Assembly: GCF_037026685.1 (NCBI RefSeq)
Contig: NZ_JBANET010000002.1
Span: 124,001-188,000 of the forward strand
DNA from: Orrella sp037026685
GTDB taxonomy: Bacteria > Pseudomonadota > Gammaproteobacteria > Burkholderiales > Burkholderiaceae_B
Reading direction: 5' to 3'
DNA length: 64,000 bases
Shown here: piece after piece, positions 24,808 to 32,767 of the stretch
How the letters are laid out: each line of letters opens with the position of its first letter
Numbering within the stretch: position 1 is the stretch's first letter
The notes under the pieces: model-generated
Database searches by the model: none
The model's input: the letters and a program-made list of their open reading frames with translations, nothing else
What the model was told of the DNA's origin: nothing
Made by a program: the position numbers and the translations under genes

Positions 24808-24877
24808 CAACAATAGAAACCGTGTTCAAATCGCAGGCACGGAAAGCGCCGCCTTGCGGCACAGGAGAAAAAGCGAC

Positions 24878-25567
24878 GTGGATGCCTGCCGGCTAAAGCC
24901 GATCGATCGGCAGACCCTCTGGGACCGCGCCTATGCGGAACTGCGCAACGCCTTGCTGGCGGGGCGCTTTGCGCCCGGCGAGCGCATCGTGCTGCGCGAG
25001 ATCGCGGGCGAGCTGGGCATCAGCCTGACGCCGGTACGCGACGCGGTGAACCACCTGATCGCCGAGCGCGTGCTCGAGCGCGGCACCGGGGGGCAGGGCG
25101 GCGGGGCCACGGTGCCGTTCCTGGATGCGGAACAGTTCCGCCAGCTGACCATCATGCGCGCCGACATCGAGGCGCGCGCCGCGCTGGAGGCGGCCGCCCA
25201 CGCCGGCGACGCCGACCTGGCGCGCCTGCAGGACTGCCTGGCCGCGATGCGGCGCTCCATCGACAACGAGCGCCAGCGCTATCTCGACCTGCACCGGCAG
25301 TTCCATTTCGGCATCTATGCGCTGGCCGACATGCCGGTGGTGCACGACGTGATCGAGAACCTGTGGCTGCGCTGCGGACCGGTGCTGACGGCCGTGCTGC
25401 CCGAATACGTGCCCTACATCAAGCGCGCCGACCACCACGAGGCGGCGCTGCGGGCGCTGGCGCGCCGCGACGGCCAGGCGGTGGCCGACGCCATCCGGCG
25501 CGACATCACCGAGGCCGGCGCCTACATCCACCGATTGCTCAAGGAGCCGGCCGCGGCCGGCGGCTAG
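24878..25567 (+). CDS. GntR-family regulator with FCD ligand domain
   Basis: The 229-residue protein has a winged helix-turn-helix at about 18-80 (LWDRAYAELRNALLAGRFAP; LREIAGELGISLTPVRDAV; HLIAERVLE). An all-helical FCD domain follows at about 90-220, with the metal/ligand pattern DLHRQFHFGIYALAD and a later ADHHEAALRAL histidine pair. The GTG start at 24878 is chosen because AGGAG lies 10 bases before it; an upstream TTG start lies before that site. Regulators of this type are usually repressors relieved by an organic acid. It is divergent from the catabolic operon and so is its likely local regulator. Its stop overlaps the lspA stop by 4 bases. Confidence 0.92.
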   Translation: MDACRLKPIDRQTLWDRAYAELRNALLAGRFAPGERIVLREIAGELGISLTPVRDAVNHLIAERVLERGTGGQGGGATVPFLDAEQFRQLTIMRADIEARAALEAAAHAGDADLARLQDCLAAMRRSIDNERQRYLDLHRQFHFGIYALADMPVVHDVIENLWLRCGPVLTAVLPEYVPYIKRADHHEAALRALARRDGQAVADAIRRDITEAGAYIHRLLKEPAAAGG

Positions 25568-26082
25568 GTCTTGCCGGCCGCCTGGCGCGCGGCCTTGCGC
25601 CCGCGCAGCAATTCGTCCAGGACCACCAGGATGGCGCCGCAGACGATGCCGATGTCGGCGACGTTGAAGGCCGGGTAATACCAGTCGCGCCAGTAGAACA
25701 GCAGGAAATCGATCACGTGCCCGTGCTGGGTGCGGTCGATGACGTTGCCCAGGGCGCCGCCCAGGATCATGGACAGCGCCAGCGAAAAGCGCCTCTGGCC
25801 GCGATGCCGGTGCAGCAGCCAGACGATGAAGACCGCCGCGCCCAGCCCCAGCGCGGTGAAGGCCCAGCGCTGCCAGCCGCCGGCGCCGGCCAGGAAGCTG
25901 AAGGCCGCGCCGCGGTTATACAGCAGCGTGAAATCGAAGATGGGCAGCACGTTGACGCGTTGGCCGTATCCCAGGGCCGTATCGAAATAGGCCTTGGTCA
26001 GCTGGTCCAGCACGATGATGGCGCTGGCCAGCAGCAGCCAGGGCCAGACCGGCGCGCGCCGGGCGGGCGCCTGCGGCGTCAT
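25564..26082 (-). CDS. lspA: Lipoprotein signal peptidase (signal peptidase II)
   Basis: LspA cleaves signal peptides from diacylglyceryl-modified prolipoproteins in the inner membrane. The 172-residue protein has four hydrophobic helices. The aspartate catalytic dyad is recognisable as D125 (GHVIDFLLFYW) and D143 (FNVADIGI), with the conserved NVIDR motif at 113-117 and the N-terminal DQLTK motif at 26-30. The start at 26082 overlaps the ileS stop by ATGA, so it is translationally coupled to ileS, as in many bacteria. The next core gene of the usual cluster, coaBC, is missing directly downstream. Confidence 0.97.
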   Translation of the reverse strand: MTPQAPARRAPVWPWLLLASAIIVLDQLTKAYFDTALGYGQRVNVLPIFDFTLLYNRGAAFSFLAGAGGWQRWAFTALGLGAAVFIVWLLHRHRGQRRFSLALSMILGGALGNVIDRTQHGHVIDFLLFYWRDWYYPAFNVADIGIVCGAILVVLDELLRGRKAARQAAGKT

Positions 26083-29003
26083 GCCGCGCTGCGCGGCTCG
26101 CCCGCGCCGAACAGGTTGCTGACGCAGCGTCCGCATATCTGCGGGTGGTCCGGATCCTGGCCCACATCGGCGCGCCAATGCCAGCAGCGCTCGCACTTGG
26201 CGTGGCCCGAGGGATGGATCTCGATGCGCAGGCCTTCCTCGGCCGGGTGCACGGTGGCGCGCGAGACGATCAGCACGAAGCGCAGGTCATCGCCCAGCGA
26301 TTGCAGGTCGGCCAGCGCCTGGCCGCCCGCGTACAGGTCCACTTCGGCCTGCAGCGAGGCGCCGATGCCGCCCTGGGTACGCACGTCCTCGAGCTGGCGG
26401 GTCACCTCGGCGCGCAGCGCGCGCAGGCGCGCCCACTTTTCCAGCAGGTCGCCGTGGCCGGCCTGGCCTTGCGCGCGCGCGGCCGCGTCCAGCACCGCCC
26501 AGCCGCTGCCGGGCAGGCCGCCCGGGCGGTCGTGCACCTGGTGGTAGAGCTCGGTGAAAATGGTGGTGCTGCCCGGCTGCACCAGCGCCCAGGCCTCCTC
26601 GGCGGTAAACGAGAGGATGGGCGCGATCAGCTTGAGCAGCGTCTGCGTGATGTGCCAGAGGGCCGTCTGCGCCGAACGGCGCGCGCGGCTGTCCTCGCCC
26701 GTGGTGTACAGGCGGTCCTTGAGCACGTCCAGGTAGAAGGCGCCCAGGTCTTCCGAACAGAACACCTGCAGCTTGGCCACCACGGGGTGGAACTCGTAGG
26801 CCTCGAAATGCGCCAGCGTCTCGTCCTGGAATTGCTGCACGCGAGCCAGCGCCCAGCGGTCGATCTCGAACAGCTCGCTCAGCGGCACCGCGTTGCGCGC
26901 GATGTCGAAGTCGCTGGTGTTGGCCAGCAGGAAGCGCAGGGTGTTGCGGATGCGCCGATAGGCGTCCACCACGCGCGCCAGGATCTTGTCGTCGCCGGCG
27001 ATGTCGCCCGAATAGTCGCTGGCGGCCACCCACAGGCGGATGATTTCGGCGCCCAGCTTCTCGCTGGTCTTTTGCGGATCGACGCCGTTGCCCAGCGACT
27101 TGCTCATCTTGCGGCCCTGGCTGTCCACCGTGAAGCCGTGGGTCAGCAGCTGCCTGTAGGGCGCGCGGCCATGCATGGCGCAGGCCGTCAGCAGCGAGGA
27201 ATGGAACCAGCCGCGGTGCTGGTCGTGGCCTTCCAGGTAAAGGTCGGCCTCGGGGCCGCACAGGTGGTGGCCCTGGTCGCGCGGGCCGCCGCCGGCGGCC
27301 TGGTCGTCGCTGTGCGAGCCGCGCAGCACGTGAAAGTGCGTGGTGCCCGAATCGAACCACACGTCCAGGATGTCGTTGCTCTTGGTGTAGTGCTGCGCAT
27401 CCTCGGCCCCGATCAGCTCCTCGGCGCTGGCGCGGCTCCAGGCCTCGATGCCGCCTTGCTCGACCATCTCGGCCGCCTTGTCCATGATCTCCATGGTGCG
27501 CGGATGCAGTTCGCCCGTGGCGTTGTGCAGGAAGAAGGGCAGCGGCACGCCCCAGGAGCGCTGGCGCGAGATGCACCAGTCGGGCCGGCCGGCGATCATG
27601 TCGTGCAGGCGCTGCTTGCCGTTGCGCGGATAGAACTGGGTCTGCTCGATGGCTTGCAGCGCCATCTGGCGCAGCGTCCTGGGCGCCTTGTCCTGGGTGA
27701 AGACGCCTTCGCCCTCGTCCATGCGCACGAACCACTGCGCCGCGGCGCGGTAGATCACCGGCGTCTTGTGGCGCCAGCAGTGCGGATAGCTGTGGCGGAT
27801 GGTCTCGGTGGCCAGCAGGCGGCCGGCCTGGCGCAAGGTCTCGATGATGTGCGGGGCGGCCTTCCAGATGAACTGCCCGCCGAACAGCGGCAGCGTGTCG
27901 GCGTAGACGCCGTTGCCTTGCACCGGGTTCAGGATGTCATCGTGCGTAAAGCCGTTGGCCAGGCAGCTGTTGAAGTCGTCCACGCCGTAGGCCGGCGCCG
28001 AATGCACGATGCCGGTGCCTTCGTCGGCGGTGGCGTAGTCGGCCAGCAAGACCGGGCTGGTGCGCCGGTAGCCCGGATCGACGTCGTGCAGCGGATGCTT
28101 GAAGGCGATGCGGTCCAGCGCGGCGCCAGGCGCGGTGGCCAGCACCTGGCCGGCCAGCGCGTAGCGCGCCAGCGCCTTCTCGACCAGGTCCTGCGCCAGC
28201 AGCAGCAGGCCGCGCTCGGTCTGCACCAGCGCGTATTGCAGTTCGGGATTGAGGTTCAGCGCCTGGTTGGCCGGAATGGTCCAGGCGGTGGTGGTCCAGA
28301 TCACGGCATAGGCCGGGGCCGGCAGCTCGGCCAGGCCGAAGGCGGCGGCCAGCCTGGCCGGCTCGGCGCATTCGAAGGCCACGTCCAGCGTCTGCGAGGT
28401 CTTGTCGGCGTATTCGATCTCGAACTCGGCCAGCGAACTGCGGCAGTCGAAGCACCAGTAGACGGGCTTCAGGCCGCGATAGACGAAGCCGCGCTGCATG
28501 ATGCGCTTGAGCGCGCGGATCTCGTCGGCCTCGTTGCCGGGGTTCATGGTCAGGTAGGGGCGCTCCCAGTCGGCCAGCACGCCCAGGCGCTTGAAGTCCT
28601 TTTTCTGCAGGGCGATCTGCTCGGTGGCGTAGGCGCGGCTCCTGGCCTGCACCTCGTCGCGGCTCAGGTTGCGGCCGTACTGCTTTTCGATCTGGTTCTC
28701 GATGGGCAGGCCGTGGCAGTCCCAGCCGGGCACATAGACGGCGTCCATGCCCTTGAGCTGGCGCGCCTTGACGATGATGTCCTTGAGGATCTTGTTGACC
28801 GCGTGGCCCATGTGGATCTGGCCGTTGGCATAGGGCGGCCCGTCGTGCAGCACGAAGCGCGGCCGGCCGGCGCTGGCCTGGCGGATCGCCTGGTAAATGC
28901 GCTTTTCTTCCCATTGCGCCACCCAGCCGGGTTCGCGTTTGGCCAGGTCCGCGCGCATCGGGAACGCGGTGTCGGGAAGATTGAGGGTGGTCTTATAGTC
29001 CAT
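26079..29003 (-). CDS. ileS: Isoleucyl-tRNA synthetase
   Basis: The 974-residue class I synthetase charges tRNA-Ile. The HIGH motif appears as HMGH at 64-67 within DGPPYANGQIHMGHAVNK. The second signature KMSKSLGNGVDP lies near residue 628. The editing domain separates the two halves of the catalytic domain. A C-terminal zinc site has two cysteine pairs (CERCWHW and ICGRCV), typical of the bacterial eubacterial-type enzyme. The start MDYKTTLNLPDTAFPMR at 29003 overlaps the end of ribF by 11 bases, giving the familiar ribF-ileS-lspA order. A longer open frame upstream is ribF sequence in another frame. Confidence 0.97.
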   Translation of the reverse strand: MDYKTTLNLPDTAFPMRADLAKREPGWVAQWEEKRIYQAIRQASAGRPRFVLHDGPPYANGQIHMGHAVNKILKDIIVKARQLKGMDAVYVPGWDCHGLPIENQIEKQYGRNLSRDEVQARSRAYATEQIALQKKDFKRLGVLADWERPYLTMNPGNEADEIRALKRIMQRGFVYRGLKPVYWCFDCRSSLAEFEIEYADKTSQTLDVAFECAEPARLAAAFGLAELPAPAYAVIWTTTAWTIPANQALNLNPELQYALVQTERGLLLLAQDLVEKALARYALAGQVLATAPGAALDRIAFKHPLHDVDPGYRRTSPVLLADYATADEGTGIVHSAPAYGVDDFNSCLANGFTHDDILNPVQGNGVYADTLPLFGGQFIWKAAPHIIETLRQAGRLLATETIRHSYPHCWRHKTPVIYRAAAQWFVRMDEGEGVFTQDKAPRTLRQMALQAIEQTQFYPRNGKQRLHDMIAGRPDWCISRQRSWGVPLPFFLHNATGELHPRTMEIMDKAAEMVEQGGIEAWSRASAEELIGAEDAQHYTKSNDILDVWFDSGTTHFHVLRGSHSDDQAAGGGPRDQGHHLCGPEADLYLEGHDQHRGWFHSSLLTACAMHGRAPYRQLLTHGFTVDSQGRKMSKSLGNGVDPQKTSEKLGAEIIRLWVAASDYSGDIAGDDKILARVVDAYRRIRNTLRFLLANTSDFDIARNAVPLSELFEIDRWALARVQQFQDETLAHFEAYEFHPVVAKLQVFCSEDLGAFYLDVLKDRLYTTGEDSRARRSAQTALWHITQTLLKLIAPILSFTAEEAWALVQPGSTTIFTELYHQVHDRPGGLPGSGWAVLDAAARAQGQAGHGDLLEKWARLRALRAEVTRQLEDVRTQGGIGASLQAEVDLYAGGQALADLQSLGDDLRFVLIVSRATVHPAEEGLRIEIHPSGHAKCERCWHWRADVGQDPDHPQICGRCVSNLFGAGEPRSAA

Positions 29004-29958
29004 GAACGGCAAAATAGGCACGCGCATTGCGCGCATCGGCATCGATGGCGGCAACCAGGGCGGGGAGGTCGGGGAATTTTTCTTCTTCCCGCAGCAGCTG
29101 CAGGAATTCGATGCGCACGAGTTTACCGTAAGCATCGACGCGGGTATCGAGCAGGTGGGCCTCCAGCAGCACGCGCCCGCCGTCCTCGACGGTGGGCCGC
29201 ACGCCCAGGCTGGCCACGGCGGGCAGGGGGCCGGCCGCGAGGCCATGCACGCGCACCACGTAGATGCCCGAGCGCGCCGCGCAGCGCGGCGGCACGCGCA
29301 GGTTCAGGGTGGGAAAGCCCAGCTGCCGGCCCAGTTTCTGCCCATGCAGCACGTGGCCGCTGATGGCATAGGGCCGGCCCAGCAGCAGGCGGGCGCGTTG
29401 CATGTCGCCCACGGCCAGCGCCGTGCGCACTTCCGAGCTGGAGATCCGGTGGCCGTCGCTGTCGGTCACGTCGGCCAGCGTGGCCACTTCGAAGCCGTGG
29501 CGCCGGCCGGCCGCCTGCAGCATCGCCAGGTCGCCCTGGCGATGGTTGCCGAAGCGAAAATCGGCGCCCACCAGCAGCCAGCGCGTGTGCAGGCCCTGCA
29601 CCAGCAGCCGTTCGATGAAATCGGCCGCGCTCATCTCGGCCAGCCGCGCATCGAAGGCCTGCAGCAGCACCTGGCGGATGCCGCTGTGCGCCAGGCCCCA
29701 GAGCTTGTCGCGCAGGGTGGAGATGCGCGTGGGCGCCAGCTCGGGCCGCTGGGCCTTCAGGGCGAAGAATTCGCGCGGGTGCGGCTCGAAGGTCATGACC
29801 GCGGGCGTCAGGCCGCGGTCGGCGGCCGCGGCGCGCACCCGCTCGAGTATGGCCTGGTGGCCGCGGTGCACGCCGTCGAAATTGCCGATCGTCAGCGCGC
29901 AGGCGTTTTGCGGGCCGGGCGCGGGAAGGGAGCGATGAATGCGCAGCAGGGAGTTCAC
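28993..29958 (-). CDS. ribF: Bifunctional riboflavin kinase / FMN adenylyltransferase
   Basis: RibF converts riboflavin to FMN and FAD. The N-terminal adenylyltransferase domain has LTIGNFDGVHRGHQAIL, its nucleotide-binding signature, and ISSSEVRTAL, the second family motif. The C-terminal kinase domain has GHVLHGQKLGRQLGFPTLNL and SLGVRPTVEDGG. The 321-residue length is typical. The GTG start at 29958 gives the family-like N-terminus MNSLLRIHRSLP; no strong ribosome-binding site precedes it, and an in-frame extension upstream would run into the purN start region. It is divergent from purN across 47 bases, so the two promoters must overlap. Confidence 0.94.
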   Translation of the reverse strand: MNSLLRIHRSLPAPGPQNACALTIGNFDGVHRGHQAILERVRAAAADRGLTPAVMTFEPHPREFFALKAQRPELAPTRISTLRDKLWGLAHSGIRQVLLQAFDARLAEMSAADFIERLLVQGLHTRWLLVGADFRFGNHRQGDLAMLQAAGRRHGFEVATLADVTDSDGHRISSSEVRTALAVGDMQRARLLLGRPYAISGHVLHGQKLGRQLGFPTLNLRVPPRCAARSGIYVVRVHGLAAGPLPAVASLGVRPTVEDGGRVLLEAHLLDTRVDAYGKLVRIEFLQLLREEEKFPDLPALVAAIDADARNARAYFAVHGL

Positions 29959-30005
29959 GGGCGACAGTTTACAATTTGCGGTTGCCCGCCATTGGAACAA
30001 CCATC

Positions 30006-30671
30006 TTGTCAGAATCGTCATCATCCCGCCGGATCGTCATCCTGATCTCCGGCCGGGGCAGCAATATGCAGGCCCTGGTGCAGGCCTGCCGGCGCGAGCA
30101 GTGGCCGGCCCGCATCGTGGCGGTCATCGCCAACCGGCCGCAGGCCGAGGGACTGGCGTGGGCGACCGCCCAGGGCATCGCCACCGCCGTGGTGCCGCAT
30201 CGCGACCATCCCAGCCGCGAGGCCTTCGACGCCGCGCTGGCCAGGGAGATAGACCGCCACCAGGCCGACCTGGTGGTGCTGGCCGGCTTCATGCGCGTGC
30301 TCACCCCCGGTTTCGTCAGCCGCTACGCCGGCCGCCTGGTCAACATCCATCCCTCGCTGCTGCCGGCCTTCCCCGGGCTGCATACGCATGCCCAGGCGCT
30401 GGCCACCGGCGCGCAGGCGCACGGCTGCACCGTGCATTTCGTCACGCCCGTGCTCGATCACGGGCCCATCATCGCGCAGGGCGTCGTGCCGGTCCGGCAG
30501 GGCGACACCCCCGAAGGGCTGGCCGAGCGGGTCCTGCAGGTGGAGCATCGCGTCTATCCGATGGCGGTGCGCTGGCTGGCCGAGGGCCGGGTCAGCCTGG
30601 CCGACGACCGGCGCGTGCAGGTGCGGGGCGTGGCCGAGCGGCTCGTCGTCTGGCAAGGAGAAACGGCATGA
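30006..30671 (+). CDS. purN: Phosphoribosylglycinamide formyltransferase 1
   Basis: PurN transfers a formyl group from 10-formyltetrahydrofolate to GAR in purine synthesis. The 221-residue protein has ILISGRGSNMQALVQA at its N-terminus (phosphate-binding loop), LAGFMRVLTPGFV, and the catalytic VNIHPSLLPAFPG (Asn and His), with the catalytic Asp in VTPVLDHGPII. The start is unusual: TTG at 30006 is the best placed, because the first in-frame ATG lies inside the conserved GRGSNM motif. The stop overlaps the next gene by ATGA. Confidence 0.94.
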   Translation: MSESSSSRRIVILISGRGSNMQALVQACRREQWPARIVAVIANRPQAEGLAWATAQGIATAVVPHRDHPSREAFDAALAREIDRHQADLVVLAGFMRVLTPGFVSRYAGRLVNIHPSLLPAFPGLHTHAQALATGAQAHGCTVHFVTPVLDHGPIIAQGVVPVRQGDTPEGLAERVLQVEHRVYPMAVRWLAEGRVSLADDRRVQVRGVAERLVVWQGETA

Positions 30672-32239
30672 ACGAGCGTCGCAAACCGCAGCCGCCGGGC
30701 AAGCGGCCCACGGGCGGTCCGTCCGGCGCGCGCGCCCCGGGCGCGCCCTCGCCGTCCGCCCGCGCGGGCGCGCGTGCGGTGCCGGCGCGCCCGCGCCTGG
30801 AGCCGGCGGCCTGGCGCATCGAACAGGTCGAGTCCGCCCTGGCGTCCATTCTTACCTGGGAGTATCCCGCCGACGCCAGCCTGTCGCATTGGCTGCGCAG
30901 CCATCCCAAGCTGGGCGCGCGCGACCGCGCCGAGGTTTCCGAAGCGGTCTACGACGTGCTGCGGCACTTGCGCCGCTATCGGCAGTACGCCGAGACCGGC
31001 GGCGGACGCAGCACGCGCCGGCTGGCCATCCTGGGCCTGGCGGGCACGCGCGGCCAGGCCGTGCTCGAACCCGTGCTGGCGCCCGAGGAGCGGCAATGGC
31101 TCGAACGCGTGCTGGCCATCGATACCGCCACGCTGCCGCGCGCGGTCCGCGCCAGCCTGCCCGACTGGCTGGACGAGCGCCTGGGCCGGCTGCCCGGCCC
31201 CGAGCCGCTGCTGCAGGCGCTGAACCAGTCCGCCGACCTGGACCTGCGCGTCAATCCCATGAAGGCCGACCGCGACGAGATGCTGGCGGCCCTGCGCAAG
31301 GGGCTGGCGCCGCAGCACGATCCCCGGCCCACGCCGTATTCGCCCTGGGGCATCCGCGTCTCGGGGCGTCCCACCCTGAGCCGCTGGCCGCAGTTCGAGC
31401 ACGGCCTGATCGAGGTCCAGGACGAAGGCAGCCAGCTGCTGGCGGCCCTGGTCGCGCCCAAGCGCGGCGAGATGGTCATCGACTTTTGCGCCGGGGCGGG
31501 CGGCAAGACCCTGCTGCTGGGCGCGCTGATGCGTTCGAGCGGGCGGCTTTATGCCTTCGACGTCTCGGCCGCGCGGCTGGCCCGCGCCAAGCCGCGCCTG
31601 GCGCGCAGCGGGCTGTCCAACGTGGTGCCGGTGGCCATCGACAGCGAGAACGACGTGCGCGTCAAGCGCCTGGCCGGCAAGGCCCAGCGCGTGCTGGTCG
31701 ATGCGCCGTGCAGCGGCGTGGGCACGCTGCGCCGCAATCCCGACCTGAAATGGCGCCAGAGCGTGCAGTCCGTCTACGAGCTGTGCGCGCTGCAGCGCCG
31801 CATCCTGGACAGCGCGGCGCGCTGCGTGGCCCCGGGCGGGCGCCTGGTCTACGCCACCTGCAGCCTGCTGGCCGAGGAGAACGAGGAGCAGGTGCAGGCC
31901 TTCCTGGCGCGCAACAAGGCCTTCCGGCTGCTGGACGCGCGCGAGATCCTGGCCGCGCGCTGCGAGACGCCGGCCATCGAAGGGCCCTATCTGCAGCTGC
32001 GCCCCGACGTGCACGGCACCGACGGCTTTTTTGCCGCCGTATTCGAGCGCCTCAAGGATGCCGGCGTGCAGGATCCCCCGGCCCGGGCGGACGAGACGGG
32101 CGCGGCCCAGGCGTTGGCGCCGGCGCCTGCAGCGCACGCCGCACCTGCAGGGCCGCGCGCCCCGGCGTCTGATAGCGCACTTCCCACGCCGCCTGTCCCA
32201 GCGGCCCCGGACGCAGCGCCTGGAACCACACCTCGGTAA
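30668..32239 (+). CDS. rsmB: RsmB-family 16S rRNA (cytosine) methyltransferase
   Basis: The 523-residue SAM-dependent RNA m5C methyltransferase has the NOL1/NOP2/Sun core in its C-terminal half: SAM-binding DFCAGAGGKTLLLGAL, then VLVDAPCSGVGTLRRNP with Cys348 and YATCSLLAEENEEQ with Cys398, the two cysteines used in catalysis. The N-terminal half carries a NusB-like region. The first 45 residues are low-complexity, rich in Pro, Ala and Arg. The family match ends near residue 470 (GFFAAVFERLKDAG). The remaining Ala/Pro-rich tail overlaps, on the other strand, a probable exported-protein gene. Coupled to purN by ATGA. RsmB is the closest match, but another RsmB/RsmF subgroup is possible. Confidence 0.88.
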   Translation: MNERRKPQPPGKRPTGGPSGARAPGAPSPSARAGARAVPARPRLEPAAWRIEQVESALASILTWEYPADASLSHWLRSHPKLGARDRAEVSEAVYDVLRHLRRYRQYAETGGGRSTRRLAILGLAGTRGQAVLEPVLAPEERQWLERVLAIDTATLPRAVRASLPDWLDERLGRLPGPEPLLQALNQSADLDLRVNPMKADRDEMLAALRKGLAPQHDPRPTPYSPWGIRVSGRPTLSRWPQFEHGLIEVQDEGSQLLAALVAPKRGEMVIDFCAGAGGKTLLLGALMRSSGRLYAFDVSAARLARAKPRLARSGLSNVVPVAIDSENDVRVKRLAGKAQRVLVDAPCSGVGTLRRNPDLKWRQSVQSVYELCALQRRILDSAARCVAPGGRLVYATCSLLAEENEEQVQAFLARNKAFRLLDAREILAARCETPAIEGPYLQLRPDVHGTDGFFAAVFERLKDAGVQDPPARADETGAAQALAPAPAAHAAPAGPRAPASDSALPTPPVPAAPDAAPGTTPR

Positions 32240-32642
32240 CTGGCGCCGGCATGGCCGGGCAGCCTGGCGCCCGGACGCTGGCGCGGCCCCGGGCGGTCCA
32301 GAGCCGGCCGTGCTCGGGGGGTTGCCGCAGCAGCACCACCGGCGCCATGAGCGCCTGGCAGGTCCCGGGCTGGATCTCGGCATAGCGCGCCAGCATCCGG
32401 GGCTGGCCCGGCGCCTCGGCAGGCTGGGCCGCGCCGGCCGGTGCCAGGATCAACGCCAGCGCCGCGCCGGTCCATCGGCCCCAAGGTCTTTTTGCCCGGG
32501 GCTTAAGGGCCCAGGAAGGCCGGACCGCGCCGCTCCAGTGGTGCAAAAAGAACAGCCCCGCGCCCGGCCCCCGGGGGGCGGGGGGACGCAAGGGTATTTC
32601 CCGCTGTGATTGTCGCCGTTTTGTAGGAAAATAACTGTTCAT
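32052..32642 (-). CDS. Probable exported protein of unknown function (start uncertain)
   Basis: The frame contains a typical signal peptide (KRPWGRWTGAALALILAPAG, then AAQPAEA). The short mature part looks like real protein: RMLARYAEIQPGTCQALMAP, VVLLRQPPEHGRLWTARG, an APGCP segment, VTEVWFQALRPGPLGQAAWE, then VRYQTPG. The two cysteines would form a disulfide. I do not recognise a named family, but the layout resembles small secreted proteins with a 'C...PPxHG...APGC....V..v.Y' pattern. The ATG at 32642 gives an over-long leader of about 50 residues before the signal peptide; a TTG nearer to it may be the true start. Its last 188 bases are antisense to the end of rsmB. Codon pattern favours this strand over the tail of rsmB (inference). 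Confidence 0.55.
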   Translation of the reverse strand: MNSYFPTKRRQSQREIPLRPPAPRGPGAGLFFLHHWSGAVRPSWALKPRAKRPWGRWTGAALALILAPAGAAQPAEAPGQPRMLARYAEIQPGTCQALMAPVVLLRQPPEHGRLWTARGRASVRAPGCPAMPAPVTEVWFQALRPGPLGQAAWEVRYQTPGRAALQVRRALQAPAPTPGPRPSRPPGPGDPARRHP

Positions 32643-32767
32643 CGGTACAGGCCTGGCTCCAGGCTGCAAAAGCGACCGGCCTTTGACGCTTCGCAAAAAC
32701 TTTTCTGCGCAGCCGCTGTCCCAGCAATACCGGCGGGCTACACTGCCCACCACTTTAGTGAGACTAC

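Noticed and set aside
24854..24877. TTG start for the GntR regulator at 24854
   Set aside because: A clear AGGAG site lies between it and the GTG at 24878, which better fits the regulator's normal length.
32565..32586. Run of C and G residues (CCCCCGGGGGGCGGGGGG) as a phase-variation tract
   Set aside because: No single run exceeds six and it lies outside any secure coding frame or mapped promoter.
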